A program made the translations under genes and the position numbers. Below are positions 42,210-50,051 of a stretch of DNA of 64,000 bases, in pieces. Every line of letters starts with the position of its first letter. The stretch's first letter is position 1. The notes beneath the pieces are model-generated. The model worked only from the letters and a program-made list of their open reading frames with translations. It was not told where the DNA came from and made no database searches. The DNA is taken from NCBI GenBank assembly GCA_964471115.1, contig CAYYFE010000017.1, forward strand, positions 11,403 to 75,402, given 5' to 3'. The stretch is from SYFT01 sp964471115. Lineage in GTDB: Bacteria; Acidobacteriota; Vicinamibacteria; Vicinamibacterales; SCN-69-37.

Positions 42210-42966
42210 GGTCACCACGACCGGCCGCGTCGCCGTCGTGCGCGTCAACCGGCCCGAGGTGCGCAACGCCCTCGACACCGCGACCGTCCGGGAGATGACG
42301 ACGGCCCTGGCGGCGGTGACGGCCGACGAGGCGGTGGGCGCGATCGTGGTGACGGGCGGCGGCGACAAAGTGTTCGTCTCCGGCGCCGACATCAACGCCA
42401 TCCGCGCGCGCGGCAGGGATGACGGGCTGGCGGCGATCAACCAGACCCTGTTCGCGATGCTCGATCGGTGCCCGAAGGTCACCATTGCTGCGGTCAACGG
42501 TCTGGCGCTGGGCGGCGGCTGTGAACTGGCCAGCGCGTGCGACCTGCGCGTGGCGGCCGACCATGCGAAGTTCGGCCAGCCGGAAGTGGCGCTGGGCATC
42601 ATTCCGGGCGCGGGGGCCACGCAGCGGCTGCCGCGGTTGATCGGTCTGGGCCGCGCGAAACAGATGGTGCTCACCGGCGATCCGATCGACGCCCAGACGG
42701 CGCTGGCGTGGGGCCTGGTGAATGCGGTGGTGCCGGGGCCCGAGGTCGTGTCGGCCGCGGTGGCGATGGCCGAGCGGATTCTGTCGCGCGGACCGCTGGC
42801 GATCCGGCTGGCCAAGGCCGCGCTGAACGCCTCGGCGCGTGTGGACCTCGAGTCCGGGTTGCTGATCGAAACGCTGGCGCAGGCGATCTGTTTCCAGTCC
42901 GAAGACAAGCAGGAAGGCACGGCCGCGTTCCTCGAGAAGCGGCCGCCGACATTCACGGGCCGCTGA
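42199..42966 (+). CDS. Enoyl-CoA hydratase
   Basis: 255 residues, crotonase family. GGDKVFVSGADINAIRA forms the oxyanion hole, and both catalytic glutamates are in place (NGLALGGGCELASACD and GQPEVALGIIPGAGATQRL). C-terminal SEDKQEGTAAFLEKRPPTFTGR is the standard hydratase end. ATG 42199 overlaps the dehydrogenase by 11 bp. Together they perform hydration and oxidation of an enoyl-CoA; a thiolase would come from 29948 or elsewhere. Confidence 0.94.
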   Translation: MSIEVTTTGRVAVVRVNRPEVRNALDTATVREMTTALAAVTADEAVGAIVVTGGGDKVFVSGADINAIRARGRDDGLAAINQTLFAMLDRCPKVTIAAVNGLALGGGCELASACDLRVAADHAKFGQPEVALGIIPGAGATQRLPRLIGLGRAKQMVLTGDPIDAQTALAWGLVNAVVPGPEVVSAAVAMAERILSRGPLAIRLAKAALNASARVDLESGLLIETLAQAICFQSEDKQEGTAAFLEKRPPTFTGR

Positions 42967-42982
42967 CGCGGCGGGAGACCGG

Positions 42983-44746
42983 ATGCACCTCACCACACTG
43001 GACTGGGTCATCGTGCTGGCCTCGATTGGCCTGTCGTTCCTGCCGGCCGTGTGGATGGCCCGCCGGGCCGGCCAGAACACCACCGAGTTCTTCACCTCGG
43101 GGCGCGCCGCGCCCTGGTGGCTGGTGGGCGTGTCGATGGTGGCCACCACGTTCAGCACCGACACCCCGAACCTGGTGACCAACCTCGTGCGTGAAGGCGG
43201 CGTGGCCGCCAACTGGGTCTGGTGGGCGTTCCTGCTCACCGGCATGACCACGGTGTTCTTCTACGCGAAGTTGTGGCGCCGGCTGGGCGTGGTCACCGAT
43301 CTCGAGTTCTACGAGCTGCGGTACTCGGGGCGGGCCGCGGTCTGGGTGCGCGGCTTTCGCGCCGTGTATCTCGGCGTGATCTTCAACGTGATGATCATGG
43401 CGGCCGTCAACCTGGCGGCGGCCAAAATCGCCAACGTGTTGCTTGGCTGGCCGATGGGGCAGACGCTGCTGGTCTGCAGCGTGATCAACATCGCGTTCGC
43501 GGCGGTCTCAGGATTGTGGGGCGTGTTGGTCACCGACTTCCTGCAGTTCGGCATTGCGATGGCCGGGTCGGTGGCGGCGGCGTGGTACGCGCTGGGACGG
43601 CCCGAAGTGGGCGGCCTTGACGGCCTGATCGCGAAGATCCCCGCCGAGACGCTGGCGATGGTGCCCGACCTGTCGGACTGGGGCGTGGCGTTGCCGCTGT
43701 TCATCGTGCCGCTGGCCGTGCAGTGGTGGTCCACGTGGTATCCCGGGTCCGAGCCCGGCGGCGGCAGTTACATCGCGCAGCGCATGCTGGCCGCGCGGTC
43801 CGAACGTGACGCCCTGTCGGGCACCCTGCTGTTCAACATCGCGCATTACGCGCTCCGTCCGTGGCCCTGGCTCATCGTGGCGCTGTCGTCGATGCTCGTG
43901 TTTCCGGAAGTCGCCGACATCGGCCGCGCCCTGCCGCACGTGGATGCGCGCCTGCTGGGGCACGACATGGCGTATCCGGCCATGTTGACGTTCCTGCCGG
44001 CCGGCGTCCTCGGTCTGATGGTGGCCGGCCTGCTGGCGGCCTACGTCTCGACGATCTCCACGCACCTCAACTGGGGCACGTCGTACCTGGTGCACGACCT
44101 GTATCGCCGGTTCCTGCGGCCGGGGGAGTCCGAAGCGCATTACGTGCAGGTGGGACGCGTCACCACGGTGCTGCTGATGGTGCTGGCGGCCTCGGTCACG
44201 CTGGTGCTCGAGTCGGCGCGCGGCAGCTTCAATCTGCTGCTGTCGATTGGCGCGGGCACCGGCCTGTTGTATCTGCTGCGCTGGTTCTGGTGGCGCATCA
44301 ACGCGTGGAGCGAGATCGCGGCCATGGCCAGTTCGTTCGTCCTCGCGGTGTTCGTGTTCATCCTCGAACAACAGGGCCGGGCCTGGCCGAGCCACGTGAC
44401 GCTCATCTGGACCGTGGCCGGCACCACGGCCGTGTGGCTGACCGTGACGTACCTGACGCGCCCGACCGAGGCTGATACGCTCGACCGGTTCTACCGGCTT
44501 GCGCGTCCCGCCGGGCCGGGATGGGCCGCGGTGCGCGCCCGGTGCGGCGGCCTGGCGCCGCTCGACAGTCTGTCCTCAGCCTTCGCCGCCTGGGCTCTTG
44601 GCTGCGTGCTCGTGTACAGCGCGTTGTTCGGGGTGGGGCACTGGTTGCTGGGCCATTCGGCCAGCGCGGTGGTCTCGGCGGTGGTGTTCGTGATCAGCGT
44701 GGTGTGGCTGCGCCAGCTCTGGCCCCGGTTGTGGATCACGTCGTAG
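42983..44746 (+). CDS. Sodium:solute symporter family transporter
   Basis: 587 residues with about 13 hydrophobic segments. N-terminal FLPAVWMARRAGQNTTEFFTSGRAAPWWLVGVSMVATTFSTDTPN is the classic SSS opening (TM1 with the sodium-site region). LLAAYVSTISTHLNWGTSYLVHDLYRRF matches the conserved segment that carries Na2-site serine/threonine residues. Inner-membrane transporter; substrate (sugar, acid or amino acid) cannot be told. GGGAG lies about 8 nt before the ATG. The following nucleotidyltransferase starts inside its 3' end, so it may import the sugar handled by the two genes downstream. Confidence 0.9.
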   Translation: MHLTTLDWVIVLASIGLSFLPAVWMARRAGQNTTEFFTSGRAAPWWLVGVSMVATTFSTDTPNLVTNLVREGGVAANWVWWAFLLTGMTTVFFYAKLWRRLGVVTDLEFYELRYSGRAAVWVRGFRAVYLGVIFNVMIMAAVNLAAAKIANVLLGWPMGQTLLVCSVINIAFAAVSGLWGVLVTDFLQFGIAMAGSVAAAWYALGRPEVGGLDGLIAKIPAETLAMVPDLSDWGVALPLFIVPLAVQWWSTWYPGSEPGGGSYIAQRMLAARSERDALSGTLLFNIAHYALRPWPWLIVALSSMLVFPEVADIGRALPHVDARLLGHDMAYPAMLTFLPAGVLGLMVAGLLAAYVSTISTHLNWGTSYLVHDLYRRFLRPGESEAHYVQVGRVTTVLLMVLAASVTLVLESARGSFNLLLSIGAGTGLLYLLRWFWWRINAWSEIAAMASSFVLAVFVFILEQQGRAWPSHVTLIWTVAGTTAVWLTVTYLTRPTEADTLDRFYRLARPAGPGWAAVRARCGGLAPLDSLSSAFAAWALGCVLVYSALFGVGHWLLGHSASAVVSAVVFVISVVWLRQLWPRLWITS

Positions 44747-45585
44747 CGCTGGTCCTGGCGCGCGGCCTGGGCACGCGCATGCGTGACGCCGCGTCGGAGG
44801 GGGCCGGTGCGGGCCTCACGTCCGCGCAGGCCGCGGCCGCCGCGGCCGGACACAAGGGCCTAATGCCGCTGGTCGATCGTCATGGCCAGGCCCGGCCGTT
44901 CCTCGACTTCGTGCTGCATCACCTGGCCGAGGCGGGATTCACCGACGTCGGACTCGTCGTGCCGCCGCCACCCGCACCCGGCGCGCCCGATCCGCTGCGC
45001 GACTACTACACCGGCGCGGGACGGCCCACTCGGCTGACCCTCACCTTGATCGTGCAGCCCGAGGCGCGCGGCACGGCCGATGCCGTGGTGGCGGCCGACC
45101 ACTGGCTTGCCGGCCGGCCGTTTGTCGTGGTCAACGCCGACAACCTGTATGCGATTGACGATCTCCGGGCGTTGCGCCGGGCGCGGGGGCCGGCGCTGCC
45201 GGTCTACGAGCGTGATGCGCTGGTGGCCCGCAGCGGCATTCCGCCCGAACGCGTCGGCGCGTTTGCGTTGCTCACTGTGGCGCCCGATGGGCACCTGCTG
45301 GACATCGTCGAAAAGCCGGGACCGGACGCCGTCGCCGCGGCGGGCGGCCGGGCGCTCATCAGCATGAACTGCTGGCGCGGCGACGCGGCCCTGGTGGCGG
45401 CCTGCCGCGACGTGCCGCTGTCGCCGCGCGGCGAATTCGAGCTGCCGGCCGCGGTGCGGCTTGCGCTCAGCCGCGGCGTTCGCTTCGACACCATTCCCGC
45501 CGTCGGGCCCGTGTTCGATCTGTCGCGCCGATCCGACGTGCCCGCGATGGCTGAGCGCCTGCGCGGGATGGAGGTGCGGCCGTGA
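44731..45585 (+). CDS. Sugar-phosphate nucleotidyltransferase
   Basis: 284 residues from GTG 44731, overlapping the symporter by 16 bp; a longer frame from 44521 lies inside that gene. Begins VDHVVALVLARGLGTRMRD, the (L)A-x-G-x-GTRM nucleotide-binding loop of NTP-transferases, then GHKGLMPLVDRHG with the conserved lysine region, VVVNADNLYAIDDL (D of the LGD-like metal site) and LISMNCW near the end. Likely converts a sugar-1-phosphate to an NDP-sugar. Its stop overlaps the GHMP kinase start by 4 bp, which makes a kinase-plus-pyrophosphorylase salvage pair likely. Confidence 0.82.
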   Translation: MDHVVALVLARGLGTRMRDAASEGAGAGLTSAQAAAAAAGHKGLMPLVDRHGQARPFLDFVLHHLAEAGFTDVGLVVPPPPAPGAPDPLRDYYTGAGRPTRLTLTLIVQPEARGTADAVVAADHWLAGRPFVVVNADNLYAIDDLRALRRARGPALPVYERDALVARSGIPPERVGAFALLTVAPDGHLLDIVEKPGPDAVAAAGGRALISMNCWRGDAALVAACRDVPLSPRGEFELPAAVRLALSRGVRFDTIPAVGPVFDLSRRSDVPAMAERLRGMEVRP

Positions 45586-46859
45586 GCGAGAGTCGCGACG
45601 CGCTCACGGCGCTTGTCACCGAGACGTTCGAGCGGCGCATCGGGCACGCGGCGTCGTGGCGCTGGTTCGTGCCCGGCCGTATCGAGATGTTCGGCAAACA
45701 CACCGACTACGCCGGCGGCGAATCGCTGCTCGCGGCGGTGCCGCGCGGCTTCGTGGTGGCCGCCGGGCCGCGGACCGACGAACACCTGCGTATCGTGGAC
45801 GCCCGCCATCAGGAGGAGATCCTGGTGTCGATCCGCGGCGGCGAACCGTTCCGCGGCTGGGCGAACTACGGCGCGGTGACGGCGCGTCGCCTTGCGGCCA
45901 ATTTTCCCGACGCCGCGTTTGGCGCCGACATCGTGGTGGCGTCCAACCTGCCGCGCGCCGCCGGCGTCAGCAGTTCATCGGCGCTCGTGGTGGGGCTGGC
46001 GCTGGCGCTCATCCGGCGCGCGGGGCTCGAGGCGCGGGCCGACTGGCACGCCGCCGTGCCCACAGCCGACCACCTGGCGTGGTATCTCGGCTGCGTCGAG
46101 AACGGCCTCGGGTACGGCACGTTGCCCGGCACGACCGGGGTGGGCACACTGGGCGGGTCGCAGGACCACACCGCGATTCTCAACTGCCGGGAGGGCCACG
46201 TCAGCCATTACGGCTTCATTCCCGTGACCCGCCTGGCCGACATCCCCTGGCCGGACGCCTGGCGCTTCATCGTCCTGTCGAGCGGCGTCCACGCGGACAA
46301 GGCCGGCAGCGTGCGCGACCGGTACAACCGCGCGTCATCGGCGGTTCGCGCGCTGGTGGCGCTGTGGGAACGCGAGACGGGGCATGCGCAGCCGTCGCTC
46401 ACTGCGGCGCTGCGCAGCGCGCCCGATGCGGACGCGCGCCTGCGTCACGCCATCGCGCATGCGGTGGTTCCTGAGTTCTCCGCCGCCGATCTCGATCGAC
46501 GCCTCACGATGCTGGTGCGGGAGCTGGAGCGCATTCCTGCCGCCGCGGCGGCGGTGGCCGCCACGGATGCCGCCGCCCTGGGTGCGCTGGCGCGGGCCTC
46601 ACAACACGACACGGAAACCCTGCTCGGCAATCAGACTCCGGAAACCATCGCGCTGGCCCGGCTGGCGTACGACCACGGCGCGTTCGCGGCCTCGGCGTTT
46701 GGCGCCGGCTTTGGCGGCAGCGTCTGGGCGCTGGCCCGCACCGACGAGGCCGAGATCGTCGCCCGCCGCTGGCATCAGGCCTACATGCAGACCTGCCGGC
46801 CGACGGGACACGTGGAGTGGTTTACGTGTGAACCCGCTGGGGGAGCAGGGGAACTGTGA
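45582..46859 (+). CDS. GHMP-family sugar kinase, galactokinase-like
   Basis: 425 residues from GTG 45582 (GTGA overlap). Galactokinase-type motif 1 is PGRIEMFGKHTDYAGG (residues 31-46); in galactokinases it reads G-E-H-x-D, here the Glu is K39, while H40 and D42 remain. Motif 2, LPRAAGVSSSSALVVG, is the ATP phosphate loop, and motif 3 GAGFGGSVWAL is near the C-terminus. The E to K change suggests a sugar other than galactose, or altered anomer choice. Product would be a sugar-1-phosphate used by the adjacent nucleotidyltransferase. The stop (46857-46859) abuts an octamer hairpin. Confidence 0.85.
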   Translation: MSESRDALTALVTETFERRIGHAASWRWFVPGRIEMFGKHTDYAGGESLLAAVPRGFVVAAGPRTDEHLRIVDARHQEEILVSIRGGEPFRGWANYGAVTARRLAANFPDAAFGADIVVASNLPRAAGVSSSSALVVGLALALIRRAGLEARADWHAAVPTADHLAWYLGCVENGLGYGTLPGTTGVGTLGGSQDHTAILNCREGHVSHYGFIPVTRLADIPWPDAWRFIVLSSGVHADKAGSVRDRYNRASSAVRALVALWERETGHAQPSLTAALRSAPDADARLRHAIAHAVVPEFSAADLDRRLTMLVRELERIPAAAAAVAATDAAALGALARASQHDTETLLGNQTPETIALARLAYDHGAFAASAFGAGFGGSVWALARTDEAEIVARRWHQAYMQTCRPTGHVEWFTCEPAGGAGEL

Positions 46860-46928
46860 GATGACGAGATGGCGAGATGACGAGATGGCGAGATTTCGCC
46901 ACCTCGCCACCTTGCCACCTTGCCATCA
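46859..46928. repeat. Octamer hairpin array between convergent genes
   Basis: Left arm AGATGACG, AGATGGCG, AGATGACG, AGATGGCG, AGAT (46859-46894); loop about TT; right arm CGCCACCT, CGCCACCT, TGCCACCT, TGCCATCA (46897-46928), complementary. The kinase stop TGA and the cupredoxin stop (complement of TCA 46926-46928) are both part of the outermost units. Confidence 0.92.
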
Positions 46929-47315
46929 CCGGACCGTGATCGTCCCGGTCAGGTTTGTGACCCCTGGATTGTCGTGATCGTGGAAGCCGCAGGTGCGGGC
47001 GGTGGTGAGATTGCCCGACTCGCGCGACTGGCCGGGGGCGAGCAGGCCGACCTGGTTCAGTTCGGGGCACTGCGTGTGTTCCGGGTGCGGATCACTCGTC
47101 ATGTTGTGCGCGCGTGAGTCCTGATTGACGAACGTCACGCGGGTGCCGACGGCAATCTGGATGTTGCGCGGGTTGGCGCCCTGCGCGGTGATGGTGATGG
47201 TGTTGGTCACCGTGGGCGGACCGGAGGGCGCGGTGGGCGTCCCGCCGCCCCCGCCGCCGCAGGCGGCCACGCCGATGGTCAGCGCCAGGATTCGGACCGG
47301 CATGGGAATGCGCAT
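46926..47315 (-). CDS. Cupredoxin (plastocyanin/azurin-like) lipoprotein
   Basis: 129 residues. Lipobox GVAAC with Cys 19 followed by a Gly/Pro/Thr linker. Single beta-sandwich cupredoxin domain: NIQIAVGTRVTFVNQDSRAHNM supplies the first copper ligand H70, and RTCGFHDHDNP supplies C109 and H112 or H114. A weak axial Met is not evident, so the site may be three-coordinate or use another residue. Periplasmic electron carrier or copper-binding protein. Its start overlaps the stop of the DUF5777 gene (TGATG), so both are one transcript. Confidence 0.87.
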   Translation of the reverse strand: MRIPMPVRILALTIGVAACGGGGGGTPTAPSGPPTVTNTITITAQGANPRNIQIAVGTRVTFVNQDSRAHNMTSDPHPEHTQCPELNQVGLLAPGQSRESGNLTTARTCGFHDHDNPGVTNLTGTITVR

Positions 47316-48220
47316 CAGTAGAACCTCCGTGACAGGTTGAATCCGATGAACCAGTCGCCGCCGCCCGGACCACCCGCCGCGAGCTGACGCATCGTCGAGG
47401 CGAATGAATTGGACACGTTGATCTGGAACATGTGTCCGCCCGAACGGTGCTCGAACGCGAAGGCGATGTGGTCGACACCCGGCTTGTAGCCGGCCAGTCG
47501 CGGCGCGGCTTCCGCCACGACGTACATCTTCGTCTCCCCGATCCGCAGGCGCCCGCCCACACCGAGTTGCACCGTGTGGTTGTCGTCGGTGTCGGTATCG
47601 GACAGGGGATTGGCGTTGAAGACGAGGGTGGGGTGCACGTAGACGGCGGCGCGCTCATCGATCTGTCGCGCGACGACGGCCGAGACGGTGATGCCGTGAT
47701 CCTCGCGGAAGTTGTTCCGGCCTTCGACGGCGCCCAGGACGTCAACGGTGACCGGCGAGCCGGTCTCGGACTGCACGAGCAGCTGGGATTGCGCCGCCAG
47801 CTGGATGGCGCGGTCGTTGGTGCGATGCAGGACCAGCTGGGTGCCGGGCACCAGGCCGTAGCGCACCTCGATCCCGACCTTCGATGCCGAGTCGAAGCCG
47901 AAGAAGTTCTCGATGAAGGCGCCCACCCCTCCACATCCGTCGGGTTTGGGCCCTTCATCCGGGCACGTGCCCGCGATGGGACGTGAGAAGCGGTGGGTGA
48001 TCCGGAAGCCGAACCGGCCCTGCGGAATCCGCAGCGTGGTGGGCAGGGCCGTCAGGGTGAAGTCCGGGACGACCTGGTTGATGGCGTAGTCGTCGGCCGC
48101 GGGAGCGGCCGGCGGTGCGGCGGGCGAAGCGGCCTGCGCCGCGGCAGCGGCGGGCAGCAGTCCAAGGGCCAGTCCGGCCAGGGTCAACACCCCGGCCGCC
48201 TTACGGTGCAATGCGGTCAC
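47315..48220 (-). CDS. DUF5777-family outer-membrane beta-barrel protein
   Basis: 301 residues from GTG 48220, with AGGAGG about 8 nt upstream. Signal peptide to about 29, Ala/Pro-rich linker, then VVPDFTLTALPTTLRIPQGRFGFRITHRFSRPI, the opening of DUF5777 proteins. Many alternating strands (EVRYGLVPGTQLVLHRT, HTVQLGVGGRLRIGETKMYVVAEAAPRL) and a C-terminal WFIGFNLSRRFY ending in an aromatic residue fit an outer-membrane barrel. DUF5777 genes often sit beside cytochrome or cupredoxin genes, as here. Function unknown. Confidence 0.85.
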   Translation of the reverse strand: MTALHRKAAGVLTLAGLALGLLPAAAAAQAASPAAPPAAPAADDYAINQVVPDFTLTALPTTLRIPQGRFGFRITHRFSRPIAGTCPDEGPKPDGCGGVGAFIENFFGFDSASKVGIEVRYGLVPGTQLVLHRTNDRAIQLAAQSQLLVQSETGSPVTVDVLGAVEGRNNFREDHGITVSAVVARQIDERAAVYVHPTLVFNANPLSDTDTDDNHTVQLGVGGRLRIGETKMYVVAEAAPRLAGYKPGVDHIAFAFEHRSGGHMFQINVSNSFASTMRQLAAGGPGGGDWFIGFNLSRRFY

Positions 48221-48243
48221 TCTGACGTCCTCCTGCCTGAAAC

Positions 48244-48264
48244 ATACGGGTTTCCGTATAAAAT
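48244..48264. promoter_or_regulatory. Inverted repeat overlapping the ferredoxin -10
   Basis: ATACGG-GTTT-CCGTAT (48244-48259), a perfect 6-bp palindrome in the divergent gap, immediately joined to TAAAAT (48259-48264), which lies 9 nt before the ferredoxin ATG. Position over the promoter suggests an operator for an unidentified repressor of one or both divergent units. Confidence 0.5.
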
Positions 48265-48273
48265 GCCCTCGAT

Positions 48274-48534
<261 letters not shown>

Positions 48535-49467
48535 GTGGCGTCCCCGTATCTCGACTTTGACCGGCCGTCGTGGGCGGCCCTTCGGGCCGCCACGCCGCTG
48601 ACCCTCAGCGAAGCCGATCTCGTCGAGCTCCAGGGGCTCAATGAACGGGTCTCGCTGACGGAAGTCGAGACCATCTACCTGCCGCTGTCGCGGCTGCTCA
48701 ACCTGCACGTCTCGGCCACCCAGACGCTGCACAAGGCCACCGACACGTTCCTGGGCAGTCTGCCGGCGCCGATTCCCTACGTCATCGGCATTGCCGGGTC
48801 GGTGGCCGTCGGCAAGAGCACCTGCGCGCGCATCCTGCGCGCGCTGCTGGCCCGCTGGCCCGACCATCCCCGCGTCGACCTGGTCACCACCGACGGGTTC
48901 CTGCATCCCAACCGGGTGCTGGAAGACCGTGGGCTGATGCAGCGCAAGGGGTTCCCTGAAAGTTACGACGTCCGCAAACTCGTGCAGTTCATGGCCGACG
49001 TCAAGGCCGCGCGCGGCGCGGTGCATGCGCCGGTCTATTCGCACCAGGCTTACGACATCGTGGCGGGGGAGTTCCAGGTCGTCGATCGCCCCGACATCGT
49101 CATCGTCGAGGGGCTCAACGTCCTGCAGACGGGCGACGGGCAGCCCGGCCGGCCCGCGCGCATGTTCGTGTCGGACTACTTCGACTTTTCGATCTACATC
49201 GACGCCGACGAGGCCGACATCGAATCGTGGTACATCGCGCGGTTCCAGACGCTGCGCGAAACCGTGTTCCGCGATCCCAGGTCCTACTTCCACCGCTTCG
49301 CCGACCTTTCTGACGCGCAGGCGCTGGACACCGCGCGCGACATCTGGCGCACCATCAACGGCGTCAACCTGCGCGACAACATCTTCCCGACGCGCGACCG
49401 CGCGCGGCTCATTCTCGAAAAAGGACCGGACCACGCCGTGCGCCGCGTCCGCCTGCGGAACGTCTGA
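48535..49467 (+). CDS. coaA: Pantothenate kinase, type I
   Basis: 310 residues from GTG 48535, directly after the ferredoxin stop. CoaA phosphorylates pantothenate, the committed step in CoA synthesis. Seen: Walker A in VIGIAGSVAVGKSTCARIL (about residues 83-101), DLVTTDGFLHPN with the catalytic Asp/Thr region, LMQRKGFPESYD, and APVYSHQAYDIV, IVIVEGLNVLQ, YIDADEADIESWYI, all standard for bacterial type I PanK. Length matches E. coli CoaA. CoA supply fits a segment rich in CoA-thioester genes, though co-regulation is unproven. Confidence 0.96.
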   Translation: MASPYLDFDRPSWAALRAATPLTLSEADLVELQGLNERVSLTEVETIYLPLSRLLNLHVSATQTLHKATDTFLGSLPAPIPYVIGIAGSVAVGKSTCARILRALLARWPDHPRVDLVTTDGFLHPNRVLEDRGLMQRKGFPESYDVRKLVQFMADVKAARGAVHAPVYSHQAYDIVAGEFQVVDRPDIVIVEGLNVLQTGDGQPGRPARMFVSDYFDFSIYIDADEADIESWYIARFQTLRETVFRDPRSYFHRFADLSDAQALDTARDIWRTINGVNLRDNIFPTRDRARLILEKGPDHAVRRVRLRNV

Positions 49468-49480
49468 GCGCCCGATCGGC

Positions 49481-49951
49481 TCAGGACCGCGCCTCGGCCT
49501 TGCGCGCCAGCCGCGCCTTCCGCCGCGCCTCGGCGCCGGCCGCCTTGGCCCGCTCCGCGTCGGTGGTGAGCTCGAGTGCCGGAATGCGCACGCGGCCGCC
49601 GTCGCGGTCGATGGCGACAAACGTCAGGTACGCGCGGCTCGTCATGCGCCGCACGCCCGTGAGCGTTTCTTCCGAATAGACCTCCACCTCCACCTCGAGT
49701 GAGGTGGACCACGCGGCCGTCACGCGCGCCTGCAGGATGATCAGGTCGCCGACCTTGATCGGGTGCAGGAACTGCAGGTCGTCCACCGCCGCCGTGACCA
49801 GCAGGCTGCGGGTGTGCCGATGGCACGCAATGGCGCCGGCGATGTCAATCAGATGCATGACCGTGCCGCCCAGGATGAACCCCAGCGGGTTGGCATCGTT
49901 GGGCAGCACGACCTGCACCATCTCGGTGTAGGAGGAGGAAGGGGAAGGCAT
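49481..49951 (-). CDS. Acyl-CoA thioesterase, hotdog fold
   Basis: 156 residues. Hotdog domain of the cytosolic acyl-CoA hydrolase (YciA/ACOT) group: VQVVLPNDANPLGFILGGTVMHLIDIAGAIACHRHT has the N-x2-G...D pattern of the active site, and FLHPIKVGDLIILQARV and SRAYLTFVAID follow. The C-terminus is a basic, Ala-rich helix (about 130-156). Hydrolyses acyl-CoA to free acid and CoA. Convergent with coaA, 13 bp apart. A CAGGG array fills its upstream region, so its promoter would lie within or beyond the repeat. Confidence 0.9.
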   Translation of the reverse strand: MPSPSSSYTEMVQVVLPNDANPLGFILGGTVMHLIDIAGAIACHRHTRSLLVTAAVDDLQFLHPIKVGDLIILQARVTAAWSTSLEVEVEVYSEETLTGVRRMTSRAYLTFVAIDRDGGRVRIPALELTTDAERAKAAGAEARRKARLARKAEARS

Positions 49952-50051
49952 GGCAGGTATCAGGGCAGAGGGATCAGGGCACAGGGATCAGGGCACAGGG
50001 AAGACATGATGTTCTACCTGTTACCTGCGCCCTGTGCCCTGCAACCTGTTA
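49952..50051. repeat. CAGGG-family hairpin with conserved loop (inverted)
   Basis: Left arm GTATCAGGG, CAGAGGGATCAGGG, CACAGGGATCAGGGCACAGG; loop GAAGACATGATGTTCTACCT (50000-50019), the reverse complement of the loop at 12185 and 54244; right arm GTTACCTGCGCCCTGTGCCC, TGCAACCTG. The complement of the stop of the OMP85 fusion gene is TTA 50049-50051 in its last bases. Confidence 0.85.
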
